From contig NZ_CP080419.1 of NCBI RefSeq assembly GCF_019457595.1, positions 1,116,001 through 1,180,000 on the forward strand: a DNA stretch of 64,000 nt, read 5' to 3'. The notes beneath the pieces were generated by a model. The model did no database searches. It had not been told where the DNA came from and was given only the letters and a program-made list of their open reading frames with translations. Source of the DNA: Shewanella psychrotolerans. GTDB taxonomy: Bacteria > Pseudomonadota > Gammaproteobacteria > Enterobacterales > Shewanellaceae. Positions 10,114 to 16,942 of the stretch are shown here, one piece after another. Positions within the stretch are counted from its first letter, which is position 1; every line of letters starts with the position of its first letter. A program made the translations under genes and the position numbers.

Positions 10114-10190
10114 TAATTTACTTGCTGTGGAGTATGGCTAGAGTTTACCAAATTGAACTATGTTGTGGGAGCGCTAACAGGTAGTCGCCC

Positions 10191-10215
10191 AAAAAAAAGA
10201 CCACATGATGTGGTC
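10191..10215 (-). terminator. Terminator behind the Fur-box gene
   Basis: GACCACA-TGA-TGTGGTC hairpin followed on the minus strand by eight T residues. It ends transcription from the small membrane protein gene before the SUI1 gene. Confidence 0.85.
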
Positions 10216-10337
10216 AGGGATCGGGCAAAATACCAATTTGCAGGGAGATATATTGCCGTTAGCATCCGAAGGCAACTAACAAGTTAGTGCAATGTGTGAG
10301 CAAACTTATGTGTGAACAGCATCTGTCGGTTAATCGG

Positions 10338-10652
10338 TTATATTGCCTGTATTAACATGGCGATAAGTGAAATAGCAGTAAGCCCGGCGCAAGGTAATAT
10401 GAAGCGATGCAGCTGAGAAACGGCAACCGAACAGCCTGTGAGTGCAAAGCTGATGGCGACAACCGCTTGGGTAGAGGCATTACCTATCAGGATACTTATG
10501 AGAATTAAGATAAATGCCAGTAGTGGCAGCAGCAAAAGAATACCTTGTCCTTTCGGTTGGTTTGCCATATTGGTATTGGAGGTAGCCAATGATTTAGGGG
10601 CAAACATAAAAATGGCGCTTGCGATGATGAATGCACTGATAAACCATGTCAT
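10338..10652 (-). CDS. Small integral membrane protein under a Fur-type promoter
   Basis: 104 residues that I do not recognise. Hydrophobic segments lie at about 2-18, 41-62, 68-84 and 88-103, suggesting three or four membrane passes. There are few charged residues and no catalytic motif. The start MTWFISAF is set by a strong GGGAGGG site 8 bases upstream; an in-frame upstream Met lacks one. The promoter is clear: TTGACT, 17 bases, GATAAT, with the -10 inside a near-consensus Fur box. A strong terminator follows, so it is a monocistronic, probably iron-repressed gene. A link to DUF3325-type iron-uptake membrane proteins is conceivable, but I cannot show it. Confidence 0.75.
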   Translation of the reverse strand: MTWFISAFIIASAIFMFAPKSLATSNTNMANQPKGQGILLLLPLLAFILILISILIGNASTQAVVAISFALTGCSVAVSQLHRFILPCAGLTAISLIAMLIQAI

Positions 10653-10671
10653 TTTGAAACCCTCCCACAAT

Positions 10672-10690
10672 CTAATTGATAATCATTATC
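10672..10690 (-). promoter_or_regulatory. Fur box overlapping a -10 box
   Basis: CTAATTGATAATCATTATC matches the 19-base Fur consensus at 15 positions, with an unbroken 14-base match on its right side. On the minus strand the -35 TTGACT is at 10708-10713, the spacer is 17 bases, and the -10 GATAAT is at 10685-10690, inside the Fur box. Fur binding here would block RNA polymerase. Confidence 0.78.
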
Positions 10691-10826
10691 ATTTAGATGT
10701 TAGCTTAAGTCAAGCTGAACAACCAAGTTTTTTAATGAAAATAGAGTTGTAGATAACAAATATGCTCTGTAAGCTTAAATCTATATATCGTCGGTCGAAA
10801 TTTAGCCTTTTTACGCTGGAGTATTT

Positions 10827-11387
10827 ATGAAAAAAGTAATCGTTTTAGCAGCTGCGCTCGCTATGTCTGCGTGTAGCACTATGAAGTCGAGTTCTGATTA
10901 TGATCCCAATATAAATTTTAACGAGATAAAAAGTTATGCTTGGGTCGTTCAGAAGAACGATGATAAGACTTACCATTTAGATGGCTTGATGGACCAAAGA
11001 GTCAGAAGTGCTGTTGACTCCCAGTTGCAACTCAAAGGTATCGTCAAGAGTGATGCTGATAAAGCCGATGCATTAGTTAACTATTTCACAAAGGTTGATA
11101 AGAAAATTAATGTAGATACTTTTAACACTAATTTTGGATATAACCCATACTATGGTCCTGGTTGGGCGTGGGGCGGCAGTATGCATACTCAGACAACTGT
11201 GCGTGAGTACGAGGTCGGTACATTAGTTGTCGATATCGTTAATCGTGAGACAGGTCAGTTAATTTGGCGTGGTTCGGTCGCTGATACTATCCGTGATAAG
11301 AATACGCCTGAAGAACGTATCGAAGTCGTGAATCAAGCTATAGCAGAAGTGATGCAACAATATCCACCAAAGCCAGAAGCTAAGTAA
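10827..11387 (+). CDS. DUF4136 domain lipoprotein
   Basis: 186 residues. The signal MKKVIVLAAALAMSAC ends in a lipobox with Cys16, predicting an outer-membrane-directed lipoprotein. The rest fits DUF4136: NFNEIKSYAWV near the start, ADALVNYFTKVDKK in the middle, and VDIVNRETGQLIWRGS before the C-terminal helix. An aromatic Gly-rich patch (NPYYGPGWAWGG) lies at about 110-121. The function of the family is unknown. It is divergent from the Fur-box gene, about 137 bases from that box, and has its own terminator. Confidence 0.88.
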   Translation: MKKVIVLAAALAMSACSTMKSSSDYDPNINFNEIKSYAWVVQKNDDKTYHLDGLMDQRVRSAVDSQLQLKGIVKSDADKADALVNYFTKVDKKINVDTFNTNFGYNPYYGPGWAWGGSMHTQTTVREYEVGTLVVDIVNRETGQLIWRGSVADTIRDKNTPEERIEVVNQAIAEVMQQYPPKPEAK

Positions 11388-11402
11388 TTAAATACTTCAT
11401 CT

Positions 11403-11429
11403 AAAAAAGCGACTAAGAGTCGCTTTTTT
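11403..11429 (+). terminator. Terminator after DUF4136 gene
   Basis: AAAAAAGCGACT / AGTCGCTTTTTT stem, AAG loop and T6 tract. Confidence 0.92.
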
Positions 11430-11573
11430 GTTGTCTCTATTTTGTTTTTGAAACCCTTATTCACGTCGAAGACGTTGTAATAAATCAGCGCGTCCTAGAC
11501 CAAAGTCCTAGATATTTAATCCTTAACCTAATGCTATTCTTCGACGACTAGCTAGATAGGTTATGGAGGCAGT

Positions 11574-12026
11574 GTGGAGCAGTTTTTACAGCAGTGGTTT
11601 AACCATTATGAGAAAGGAACGGGTGTTGAAGTTAATGAACTCAGTAATGACACCTTGGATAATTGGCAGCAGTTATTAAGTGGGGCTAAAAGCGGAGAGT
11701 TAGACGCATGGCAAAAAAATCCACCAGGTAGGCTGGCGCTGATTTTATTGATGGGACCTGTCGCACATCTTCTCGAAGATGAATCGGCTTTGAATCTGCA
11801 AAATAAAGCGCGGGAGTTGTGCGTATCAGGTGTAGATAAAGGCTTCGATACTCAGCTGGAGCCTCTTCAGCGTCGCTGTTTCTATGATCCGCTGTTTTAC
11901 TCCACCAAAACAGATGATCGGGCGCTTCTGATCCGGTTGCTGCAAGGGATGCAATCTCAATTACCTACAGCAACCAAACCCGATTGGTATCATTGGTATC
12001 AACAGGCTTCTATTACCACACATTAG
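11574..12026 (+). CDS. DUF924 family protein
   Basis: 150 residues from a GTG with GGAGG five bases upstream. The family signature WQKNPPGRLALILLMGPVAH (the LALILLLDQFPRN region of DUF924) and the later RRCFYDPLFYS segment are visible. It is shorter than the usual 180 or so, with a reduced N-terminus and a variant of the DQFPRN motif (GPVAHLL). The family has a tetratricopeptide-like fold and no known activity. It has no close neighbours and may be a divergent member. Confidence 0.7.
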   Translation: MEQFLQQWFNHYEKGTGVEVNELSNDTLDNWQQLLSGAKSGELDAWQKNPPGRLALILLMGPVAHLLEDESALNLQNKARELCVSGVDKGFDTQLEPLQRRCFYDPLFYSTKTDDRALLIRLLQGMQSQLPTATKPDWYHWYQQASITTH

Positions 12027-12040
12027 ATACAGCCCAATAG

Positions 12041-12072
12041 GCTAACAGATAAGATAACCTATATCTGTTAGC
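12041..12072. other. Hairpin without a T tract
   Basis: GCTAACAGATA / TATCTGTTAGC, an 11-bp perfect stem with a 10-base loop, 14 bases past the DUF924 stop. No T run follows. A pure A/T palindrome (T7 A8 core) lies at 12102-12122. Confidence 0.45.
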
Positions 12073-12154
12073 TCACATCTCGCGGGTTCCAGTTTGACTC
12101 ATATTTTTTTAAAAAAAATATCAATGTATTATGTGGTTTGTCATTAACACCGTG

Positions 12155-12262
12155 ATGCTGAACCACAACCACAACCACAACCACAACCACAACCACAACC
12201 ACAACCACAACCACATTAGCAACCCAACTAAATTGTTCGAAAGCCATTGGAATGTGACATAA
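12155..12262 (+). CDS. Possible mini-ORF with nine Asn-His repeats
   Basis: 35 codons: Met-Leu, nine Asn-His pairs, then ISNPTKLFESHWNVT. The repeat is the hexanucleotide microsatellite at 12161-12214. No ribosome site is visible, so translation is unproven. His-rich repeats bind Ni, Co or Zn in several metal-handling proteins, but here the resemblance is only compositional. It could be a fragment of a lost gene, since the following 570 bases contain other broken reading stretches. Confidence 0.25.
   Translation: MLNHNHNHNHNHNHNHNHNHISNPTKLFESHWNVT
12161..12214. repeat. (AACCAC)9 hexanucleotide microsatellite
   Basis: Nine uninterrupted copies of AACCAC (54 bases), the only simple-sequence tract of this kind in the window. 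Perfect copies suggest recent slippage or active length variation. Confidence 0.95.
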
Positions 12263-12856
12263 CTGCTGTCTATCTCATCTAATGCTAAGTGTTCAGGCAT
12301 TAGTGCCCAACCACTCCTGTTTTGGCTAACACTAGTAATAGGTAGTCATCGTCGGTATACCAATATCGGTATAATGCTCGAGTTGATAACTTCAGTGGTC
12401 GCTATCTTCGGTGCGATGATCGGTTTGACCACAATCGAATTGAACGCTTAAAAAACTGCGGCTCATCCATGGTCTCGGACTGGAGGCTGGATTAGCGTGC
12501 TTATGGTGTCATGGTTTTTCGATAGATTTATTGGCTGCGTTTATACTTGAGGCGCTGTTTTTAGTGTTCTTTTTTCTATGACATCGCTTTCAATTGGCTT
12601 TTTGATTGGAGCAGATCTAAGTTGTATAAGAGGATTGGGCATTACTAGCCAAAATAACATCTCCTAGGGGTGTTCGTTTTTGGTCGTTATTTTCACGCTT
12701 ATTAAATTTATTTTCGTAGTTGTTTATTCCTTTATTGGAGATTAGTGCAGAAGGATATAAAATAAAGGCCTTATTTTATGGTTAATATTTGATATTTTTC
12801 ATGTCTTTGAGGCTCTAAAGGAAAGCAACAGCTTGTGGACTTTTAGGAAGACATTA
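12263..12856. other. Gene-free stretch, probably decayed coding sequence
   Basis: About 590 bases without an intact gene. Two hydrophobic plus-strand fragments stand out. One is a 25-codon piece at 12374-12451 (MLELITSVVAIFGAMIGLTT...). The other is an open run without a start at about 12467-12578, reading HGLGLEAGLACLWCHGFSID and then a hydrophobic tail. They look like remains of a membrane protein gene, but I cannot name it. Confidence 0.4.
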
Positions 12857-13420
12857 ATGAAAGCATTGATTAATATCATTCTTTTGAGCATTTCGTTAAC
12901 AATGAGTTCGAATGCGTTGTCTTGGAATGATATTGATAAAGATGGTGTGCCAGATAATAAGGATGCTTGCCCCAAGACTCTTATGGGAGTAAGTGTCGAT
13001 GCTCGCGGCTGTGAAAGGCAGATCATCGCGTCGTTATGTTTACCGACGACCAGCGGTGAAACTTATCCCTCACAATGCCAAAAGGTAACACCAATAGTGA
13101 TTAATTTTGATTTTGCTAGCGCACTAGTCGATTATTCACAGTGGCGATATTTAGCCGAGTTAAAATCGTTTCTAAATAAATACCCAGCTAAATTTTGCGT
13201 TGTTGGGCATACCGACAACATCGGGGAAGCCGGGTTTAATCAAACCTTGTCCTATGACAGAGCTGTAAATGTAGTGCAAATATTAGTTGAGGATTATCAG
13301 TTTAGTCCTCAGCGATTTAATGTTATTGGGCAAGGAAGTACCCAGCCAATAGCCGACAATCAAACTGAGGCGGGTCGGGCACTTAATCGAAGAGTAGAGT
13401 TTATTGTTGAGTCTCACTAG
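12857..13420 (+). CDS. OmpA-family outer membrane protein with a calcium-type repeat
   Basis: 187 residues. A signal peptide (MKALINIILLSISLTMSSNA then LS) is followed at about 24-40 by one thrombospondin type 3-like repeat, DIDKDGVPDNKDACPKT, a calcium-binding motif. The C-terminal half is an OmpA-like peptidoglycan-binding domain (VVGHTDNIGEAGFN, LSYDRAVNVV, GQGSTQPIADN, NRRVEF). There is no beta-barrel, so it is a compact OmpA-C protein. The start is chosen at the ATG preceded by AGGAAG; an in-frame upstream GTG would spoil the signal peptide. mscS follows after 31 bases, possibly co-transcribed. Confidence 0.88.
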   Translation: MKALINIILLSISLTMSSNALSWNDIDKDGVPDNKDACPKTLMGVSVDARGCERQIIASLCLPTTSGETYPSQCQKVTPIVINFDFASALVDYSQWRYLAELKSFLNKYPAKFCVVGHTDNIGEAGFNQTLSYDRAVNVVQILVEDYQFSPQRFNVIGQGSTQPIADNQTEAGRALNRRVEFIVESH

Positions 13421-13451
13421 AAAGTGAGTCCATTTTATAAGGGAGCGTTAC

Positions 13452-14276
13452 ATGGAAAATCTGGATAGTTATATTGAGCAAGCGCCAGGACTGATCGTGA
13501 CTTACGGTCTACAGGTTATTATGGCGTTAGTTATTTTTGTCGTCGGTAAATATTTTGCGACAGTTGCTAAAAACTTAACTTCAAAATTGCTGACTAAGCG
13601 AAAAGTTGATAAAACCGTCGTGTCGTTTGTGGCAAATATGGCGTGGGCCGTAGTGTTTGTGTTTACGATCATTGCTACTCTAGGACAAATTGGCGTTCAA
13701 ACAGCATCACTGGTCGCGGTTATCGGTGCCGCTGGCTTAGCTGTTGGTTTGGCGCTACAAGGGTCGTTATCCAATTTCGCTTCTGGCGTATTGATGGTGA
13801 TGTTCCGTCCTTGTCGCGTTGGTGATTACATCGAAGCTGCTGGCACTGCGGGTACAGTCGATGAGATCACTATCTTTTCGACTAAATTGCGTACGCCAGA
13901 TAACAAGGTGATTGTTGCCCCTAACTCAGCCGTAATGAATGGCACCATCGTCAACTATTCAGCGATGGAGACTCGTCGTATCGATCTTGTGATTGGTGTG
14001 TCATATGATGCAAATCTACAAGAGACCAAGAACGTACTTAAGCAAGTGCTCGATAATAATAGCCACGTGCTAAAAGATCCTGCTTATACCGTTGCACTAG
14101 TCGAATTGGCGGACTCTTCAATTAACTTTGTGGTTCGTCCATGGGTTAAAGGTGCCGATTACTGGCCAGCACGTTTTGAGATCCTTGAACAGATTAAGCT
14201 CGCATTGGACGAAGCCAATATTGGTATTCCATATCCACAGATGGATATTTATGTCAAAGAAACGCCAGCTGCTTAG
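13452..14276 (+). CDS. mscS: Small-conductance mechanosensitive channel MscS
   Basis: 274 residues (E. coli MscS has 286). Three N-terminal membrane segments are followed by the pore helix GAAGLAVGLALQGSLSNFAS and then VMFRPCRVGDYIEAAG at the start of the cytoplasmic beta domain. The C-terminal cage domain ends in IPYPQMDIYV, the usual MscS ending. It releases osmolytes on hypo-osmotic shock in the inner membrane. It lies 31 bases after the OmpA-like gene, a plausible envelope pair. Confidence 0.96.
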   Translation: MENLDSYIEQAPGLIVTYGLQVIMALVIFVVGKYFATVAKNLTSKLLTKRKVDKTVVSFVANMAWAVVFVFTIIATLGQIGVQTASLVAVIGAAGLAVGLALQGSLSNFASGVLMVMFRPCRVGDYIEAAGTAGTVDEITIFSTKLRTPDNKVIVAPNSAVMNGTIVNYSAMETRRIDLVIGVSYDANLQETKNVLKQVLDNNSHVLKDPAYTVALVELADSSINFVVRPWVKGADYWPARFEILEQIKLALDEANIGIPYPQMDIYVKETPAA

Positions 14277-14308
14277 TCGGTTTTAAGCGCGTTGTTTTTG
14301 AATAATAT

Positions 14309-14331
14309 AGGTCGGCAAATGCCGACCTTTT
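14309..14331 (+). terminator. Terminator after mscS
   Basis: AGGTCGGCA / TGCCGACCT stem with a two-base spacer and TTT. Confidence 0.85.
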
Positions 14332-14340
14332 CGTTAATAA

Positions 14341-14706
14341 TCTGTTTCCAAACTCCAACTGCGGTTGGTGAACTTCACCATCTTGATTGTGCTGATAACA
14401 AACTTGGACATGCCCCAATCCGTCAATGGCTAAAAACAGTGAAGACAAGTAGCGCATCACAGGGGCTATGCTCACGCTAAGCAAGGACGCAAATGCAATC
14501 GCTTAAGTAATGCCATTTTAGCCCCAAATCGAGGGGGAAATTGCCCTGTAAGATATCCCATAATGTGTCGCCACCAATAGTGGTGGCACAGCTAATGATA
14601 ACTCCCTAAAGAGAGCCATCTGTTTTCGGCCAGCACAAAGTATACCAGTCATCGTTTCGGCTATGATGCCAATGAGCCAAAGCAAGGAGATAAATTCACC
14701 TTGATG
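14341..14706 (-). pseudogene. Decayed TRIC/UPF0126 (YicG-like) membrane protein gene
   Basis: Four minus-strand pieces in different frames line up in order with the N-terminal half of a trimeric intracellular cation channel family protein (YicG/YadS, UPF0126). (1) FISLLWLIGIIAETMTGILC then AGRKQMALF. (2) After a 2-base shift, GVIISCATTIGGDTLWDILQ then GNFPL; intact members have GGGTLRD here. (3) After another shift, AIAFASLLSVSIAPVMRYLS then SLFLAIDGLG. (4) VISTIKMVKF in a further frame. No start codon is left and the C-terminal half is absent. The name comes from remembered family motifs, not a search. Intact homologues would transport small ions or glycine-like solutes in the inner membrane. 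Confidence 0.72.
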
Positions 14707-14863
14707 TTGATCACGATATATTTATTTGGCCTTAGTTCAGGCTAAATTGGGCTGGGCGTCTGGGTTATTTCGATAAAAATGATCTAAGGTGCTAGCGAGG
14801 TGTTTTTTGTCAGAGTAATATGCCAAAACCATGTGGGTTAACTAGCGTTAGGATAGGGAATAA
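14707..14863. other. Upstream region of ltaE
   Basis: 157 bases between the pseudogene remnant and ltaE. No clear promoter boxes or hairpin were found. Confidence 0.4.
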
Positions 14864-15871
14864 ATGATAGATTTTCGCAGTGACACAGTAACTCAACCGA
14901 CAGCTAAAATGCGTCAGGCGATGGCTAACGCTGAAGTGGGCGATGATGTGTATGGAGATGATCCGACCGTGAATCGTTTAGAGTCGATGGCGGCCGAGCG
15001 ATTTGGCTTTGATAGTGCCTTATTTACCTCATCGGGCACTCAGGCTAATTTACTTGCCCTCATGTCACATTGTGATAGAGGCGATGAGTATATCTGCGGT
15101 CAGCAGGCTCATAACTATAAATTCGAAGCTGGTGGTGCAGCCGTTCTCGGTAGCATACAGCCACAGCCATTAGTCAATCAGGCCGATGGTTCTATATTGC
15201 TTAGCGATATCGAAGCCGCAATCAAGCCAGATGATATTCACTTTGCTAAAACGCGCTTATTGAGTTTGGAAAATACCATCGGGGGCAAGGTGTTATCGCA
15301 ACAATACTTGGCAGATGCCCAAGCATTAGCGTTTAATCGCCGCCTTAAAATCCACCTTGATGGTGCGCGTATTGCCAATGCCGCCGTCGCACAACAGTTA
15401 GATATCGGTGATATTACCCAATATTTTGACTCGGTTTCTATCTGTTTATCTAAAGGGTTATGTGCGCCAGTAGGGTCATTACTATTAGGTGATGAGCGCT
15501 TTATTCAAAAAGCCCGTCGTTGGCGTAAAATGCTTGGTGGTGGTATGCGCCAAGCTGGGATCTTAGCCGCCGCAGCTGAAATCGCGTTAGATGAGCAAGT
15601 GGCGCGTCTAGCCATAGATCATGAAAACGCCCAGTATCTTGCCGAGCAGCTTAATGCTTTAGATGAGTTTGAGGTTGATATGACACAAGTGCAAACTAAT
15701 ATGTTGTTTGCCAAAGTTGCTGACCAGCTTGATATTACCAGGCTCGCAGCAGGGTTGAAGCATAACGGCATACTTATTAGCCCAAGTGCTACCATCCGCT
15801 TAGTGACCCATGCTGATATTAGCCGAGAAGATATAAACACCTTTATTAAGGTGTTAAAAACGCTGCTATAA
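14864..15871 (+). CDS. ltaE: Low-specificity L-threonine aldolase
   Basis: 335 residues. A fold-type I PLP enzyme that cleaves L-threonine and L-allo-threonine to glycine and acetaldehyde. The Schiff-base lysine is K197 in CLSKGLCAPVGSL and H83 stacks on PLP (QQAHNYKFE); both numbers match E. coli LtaE. The N-terminal MIDFRSDTVTQPT and GDDVYGDDPTVNRLE are family landmarks. It is monocistronic, closed by a bidirectional terminator. Confidence 0.96.
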   Translation: MIDFRSDTVTQPTAKMRQAMANAEVGDDVYGDDPTVNRLESMAAERFGFDSALFTSSGTQANLLALMSHCDRGDEYICGQQAHNYKFEAGGAAVLGSIQPQPLVNQADGSILLSDIEAAIKPDDIHFAKTRLLSLENTIGGKVLSQQYLADAQALAFNRRLKIHLDGARIANAAVAQQLDIGDITQYFDSVSICLSKGLCAPVGSLLLGDERFIQKARRWRKMLGGGMRQAGILAAAAEIALDEQVARLAIDHENAQYLAEQLNALDEFEVDMTQVQTNMLFAKVADQLDITRLAAGLKHNGILISPSATIRLVTHADISREDINTFIKVLKTLL

Positions 15872-15902
15872 ATTCGATTAAAAATTTGGAGTAACATTAA
15901 CT

Positions 15903-15932
15903 AAAAAGCCATCCTATTTCGGATGACTTTTT
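15903..15932. terminator. Bidirectional terminator between ltaE and a convergent gene
   Basis: AAAAAGCCATCC / GGATGACTTTTT with one mismatch and a TATTTC loop; T runs on both strands. It serves ltaE (plus) and the secreted protein gene (minus). Confidence 0.85.
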
Positions 15933-15944
15933 AATTGATATTTA

Positions 15945-15960
15945 ATACTGATTGGTACTA
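15945..15960. repeat. Dispersed intergenic motif, short copy
   Basis: ATACTGATTGGTACTA, one base off the common core. Its last three bases are the stop codon of the convergent minus-strand gene. Confidence 0.5.
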
Positions 15961-16803
15961 ATGTTGGTGCCCACCGTGTCCAGCATCGATCATTTGCCCA
16001 TCGGATGAATAAAAGCCTGAACCACCATGCTGGATAAACCCTTGAGTGATCATTTTGGCGATGAAAGGATCGGATTCGCTATCGCCAACATCGGCAAAAT
16101 CCAAGTCTTGATACCCTGTGATTAGTTGCTTGAAGGCGTCGTGACTCACCGCCTTCAGTTCAGTCAGTTGATAGCGTATGGTTTGTTGGCCGTTATTAAC
16201 CGTAAACGATTTTGGCAATGACATTTCTGGTAGCCAAGTGACGGTGACAGGGTGGCTGGTGTCATTGTTGCTATAATGCTGCTGGTTATAGCATTGGTCT
16301 TTGTTGGCGCTCAGGTCATCGCTGTTGATTTTGGTGAGCTGAGATAAACCATGTTGTGAGATAAGATGAAATTGTCTATCTAGATCTGGACTGATATTGA
16401 GTGAGAGAAGATCGCCACGGCGATAGCTAATAGAACGCTTTTCTTTTGGAAAATAGCGTACATACTCGCCATTTTTATTCCACGCTTCGAAACTTATATC
16501 ATTATGTTTGTAAATGATATTGTCATTGAATCGGGTCACGGTTAGCTCAAGACTCTTTTGCTCAAGAGAGTGTTTATCTGTCGAAGTAATTTCATAGCTT
16601 GCTTGATATTGGTTGGCGTTGACCGTTTCATGACATAGAGCACTTGAGATCGCCGCGCCGCCTGATTGGATAGTTGGCTGTTGTCCCGCGTGGGCAACAT
16701 TACTTATTAGAAGTGCAGCGCAAAGCAGAGGCATTAATTTGGTTAAGGGTGTTACTATTGATGAATGTGTAGGCTTTGCGAATTGTTGTGAATGGCAAGA
16801 CAT
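15958..16803 (-). CDS. Secreted protein of unknown function with a His-rich tail
   Basis: 281 residues with no family I recognise. A long basic n-region leads into a hydrophobic stretch (LMPLLCAALLISNVAHA), giving a signal peptide cleaved near residue 39. The mature part looks beta-rich and ends in DAGHGGHQH, which could bind metal. Two cysteines (CHETV, QCYNQQ) may form a disulfide. A GGAG site lies 7 bases before the ATG. It is 139 bases behind the second alkaline phosphatase gene on the same strand, so a role tied to phosphate or metal supply is possible. That is inference from position only. Confidence 0.75.
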   Translation of the reverse strand: MSCHSQQFAKPTHSSIVTPLTKLMPLLCAALLISNVAHAGQQPTIQSGGAAISSALCHETVNANQYQASYEITSTDKHSLEQKSLELTVTRFNDNIIYKHNDISFEAWNKNGEYVRYFPKEKRSISYRRGDLLSLNISPDLDRQFHLISQHGLSQLTKINSDDLSANKDQCYNQQHYSNNDTSHPVTVTWLPEMSLPKSFTVNNGQQTIRYQLTELKAVSHDAFKQLITGYQDLDFADVGDSESDPFIAKMITQGFIQHGGSGFYSSDGQMIDAGHGGHQH

Positions 16804-16853
16804 CTAAGACTCCTTGGCCTAATCAGTGATTTATTATTTTGTTAGAAAATAGC

Positions 16854-16911
16854 AGCCTAGCGATAGTGGAAACTGAACGGTTATATCTGTCGGGTTCCCG
16901 AACGGCTAGGC
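16854..16911. other. Long inverted repeat between phosphatase and His-tail gene
   Basis: AGCCTAGC and GCTAGGCT are about 42 bases apart, enclosing a small CGGG-TT-CCCG hairpin. There is no T tract, so it may be an RNA processing or attenuating structure rather than a terminator. Confidence 0.4.
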
Positions 16912-16942
16912 TACTGTTATTGCTGTTACAGCTTACGGCAGA

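Noticed and set aside
12161..12214. CRISPR array
   Set aside because: It is a contiguous hexanucleotide repeat without spacers; no cas genes are in the window.
14254..14484. 76-residue minus-strand ORF as a gene
   Set aside because: Its middle is a piece of the frameshifted TRIC remnant and its end runs through the mscS terminator.
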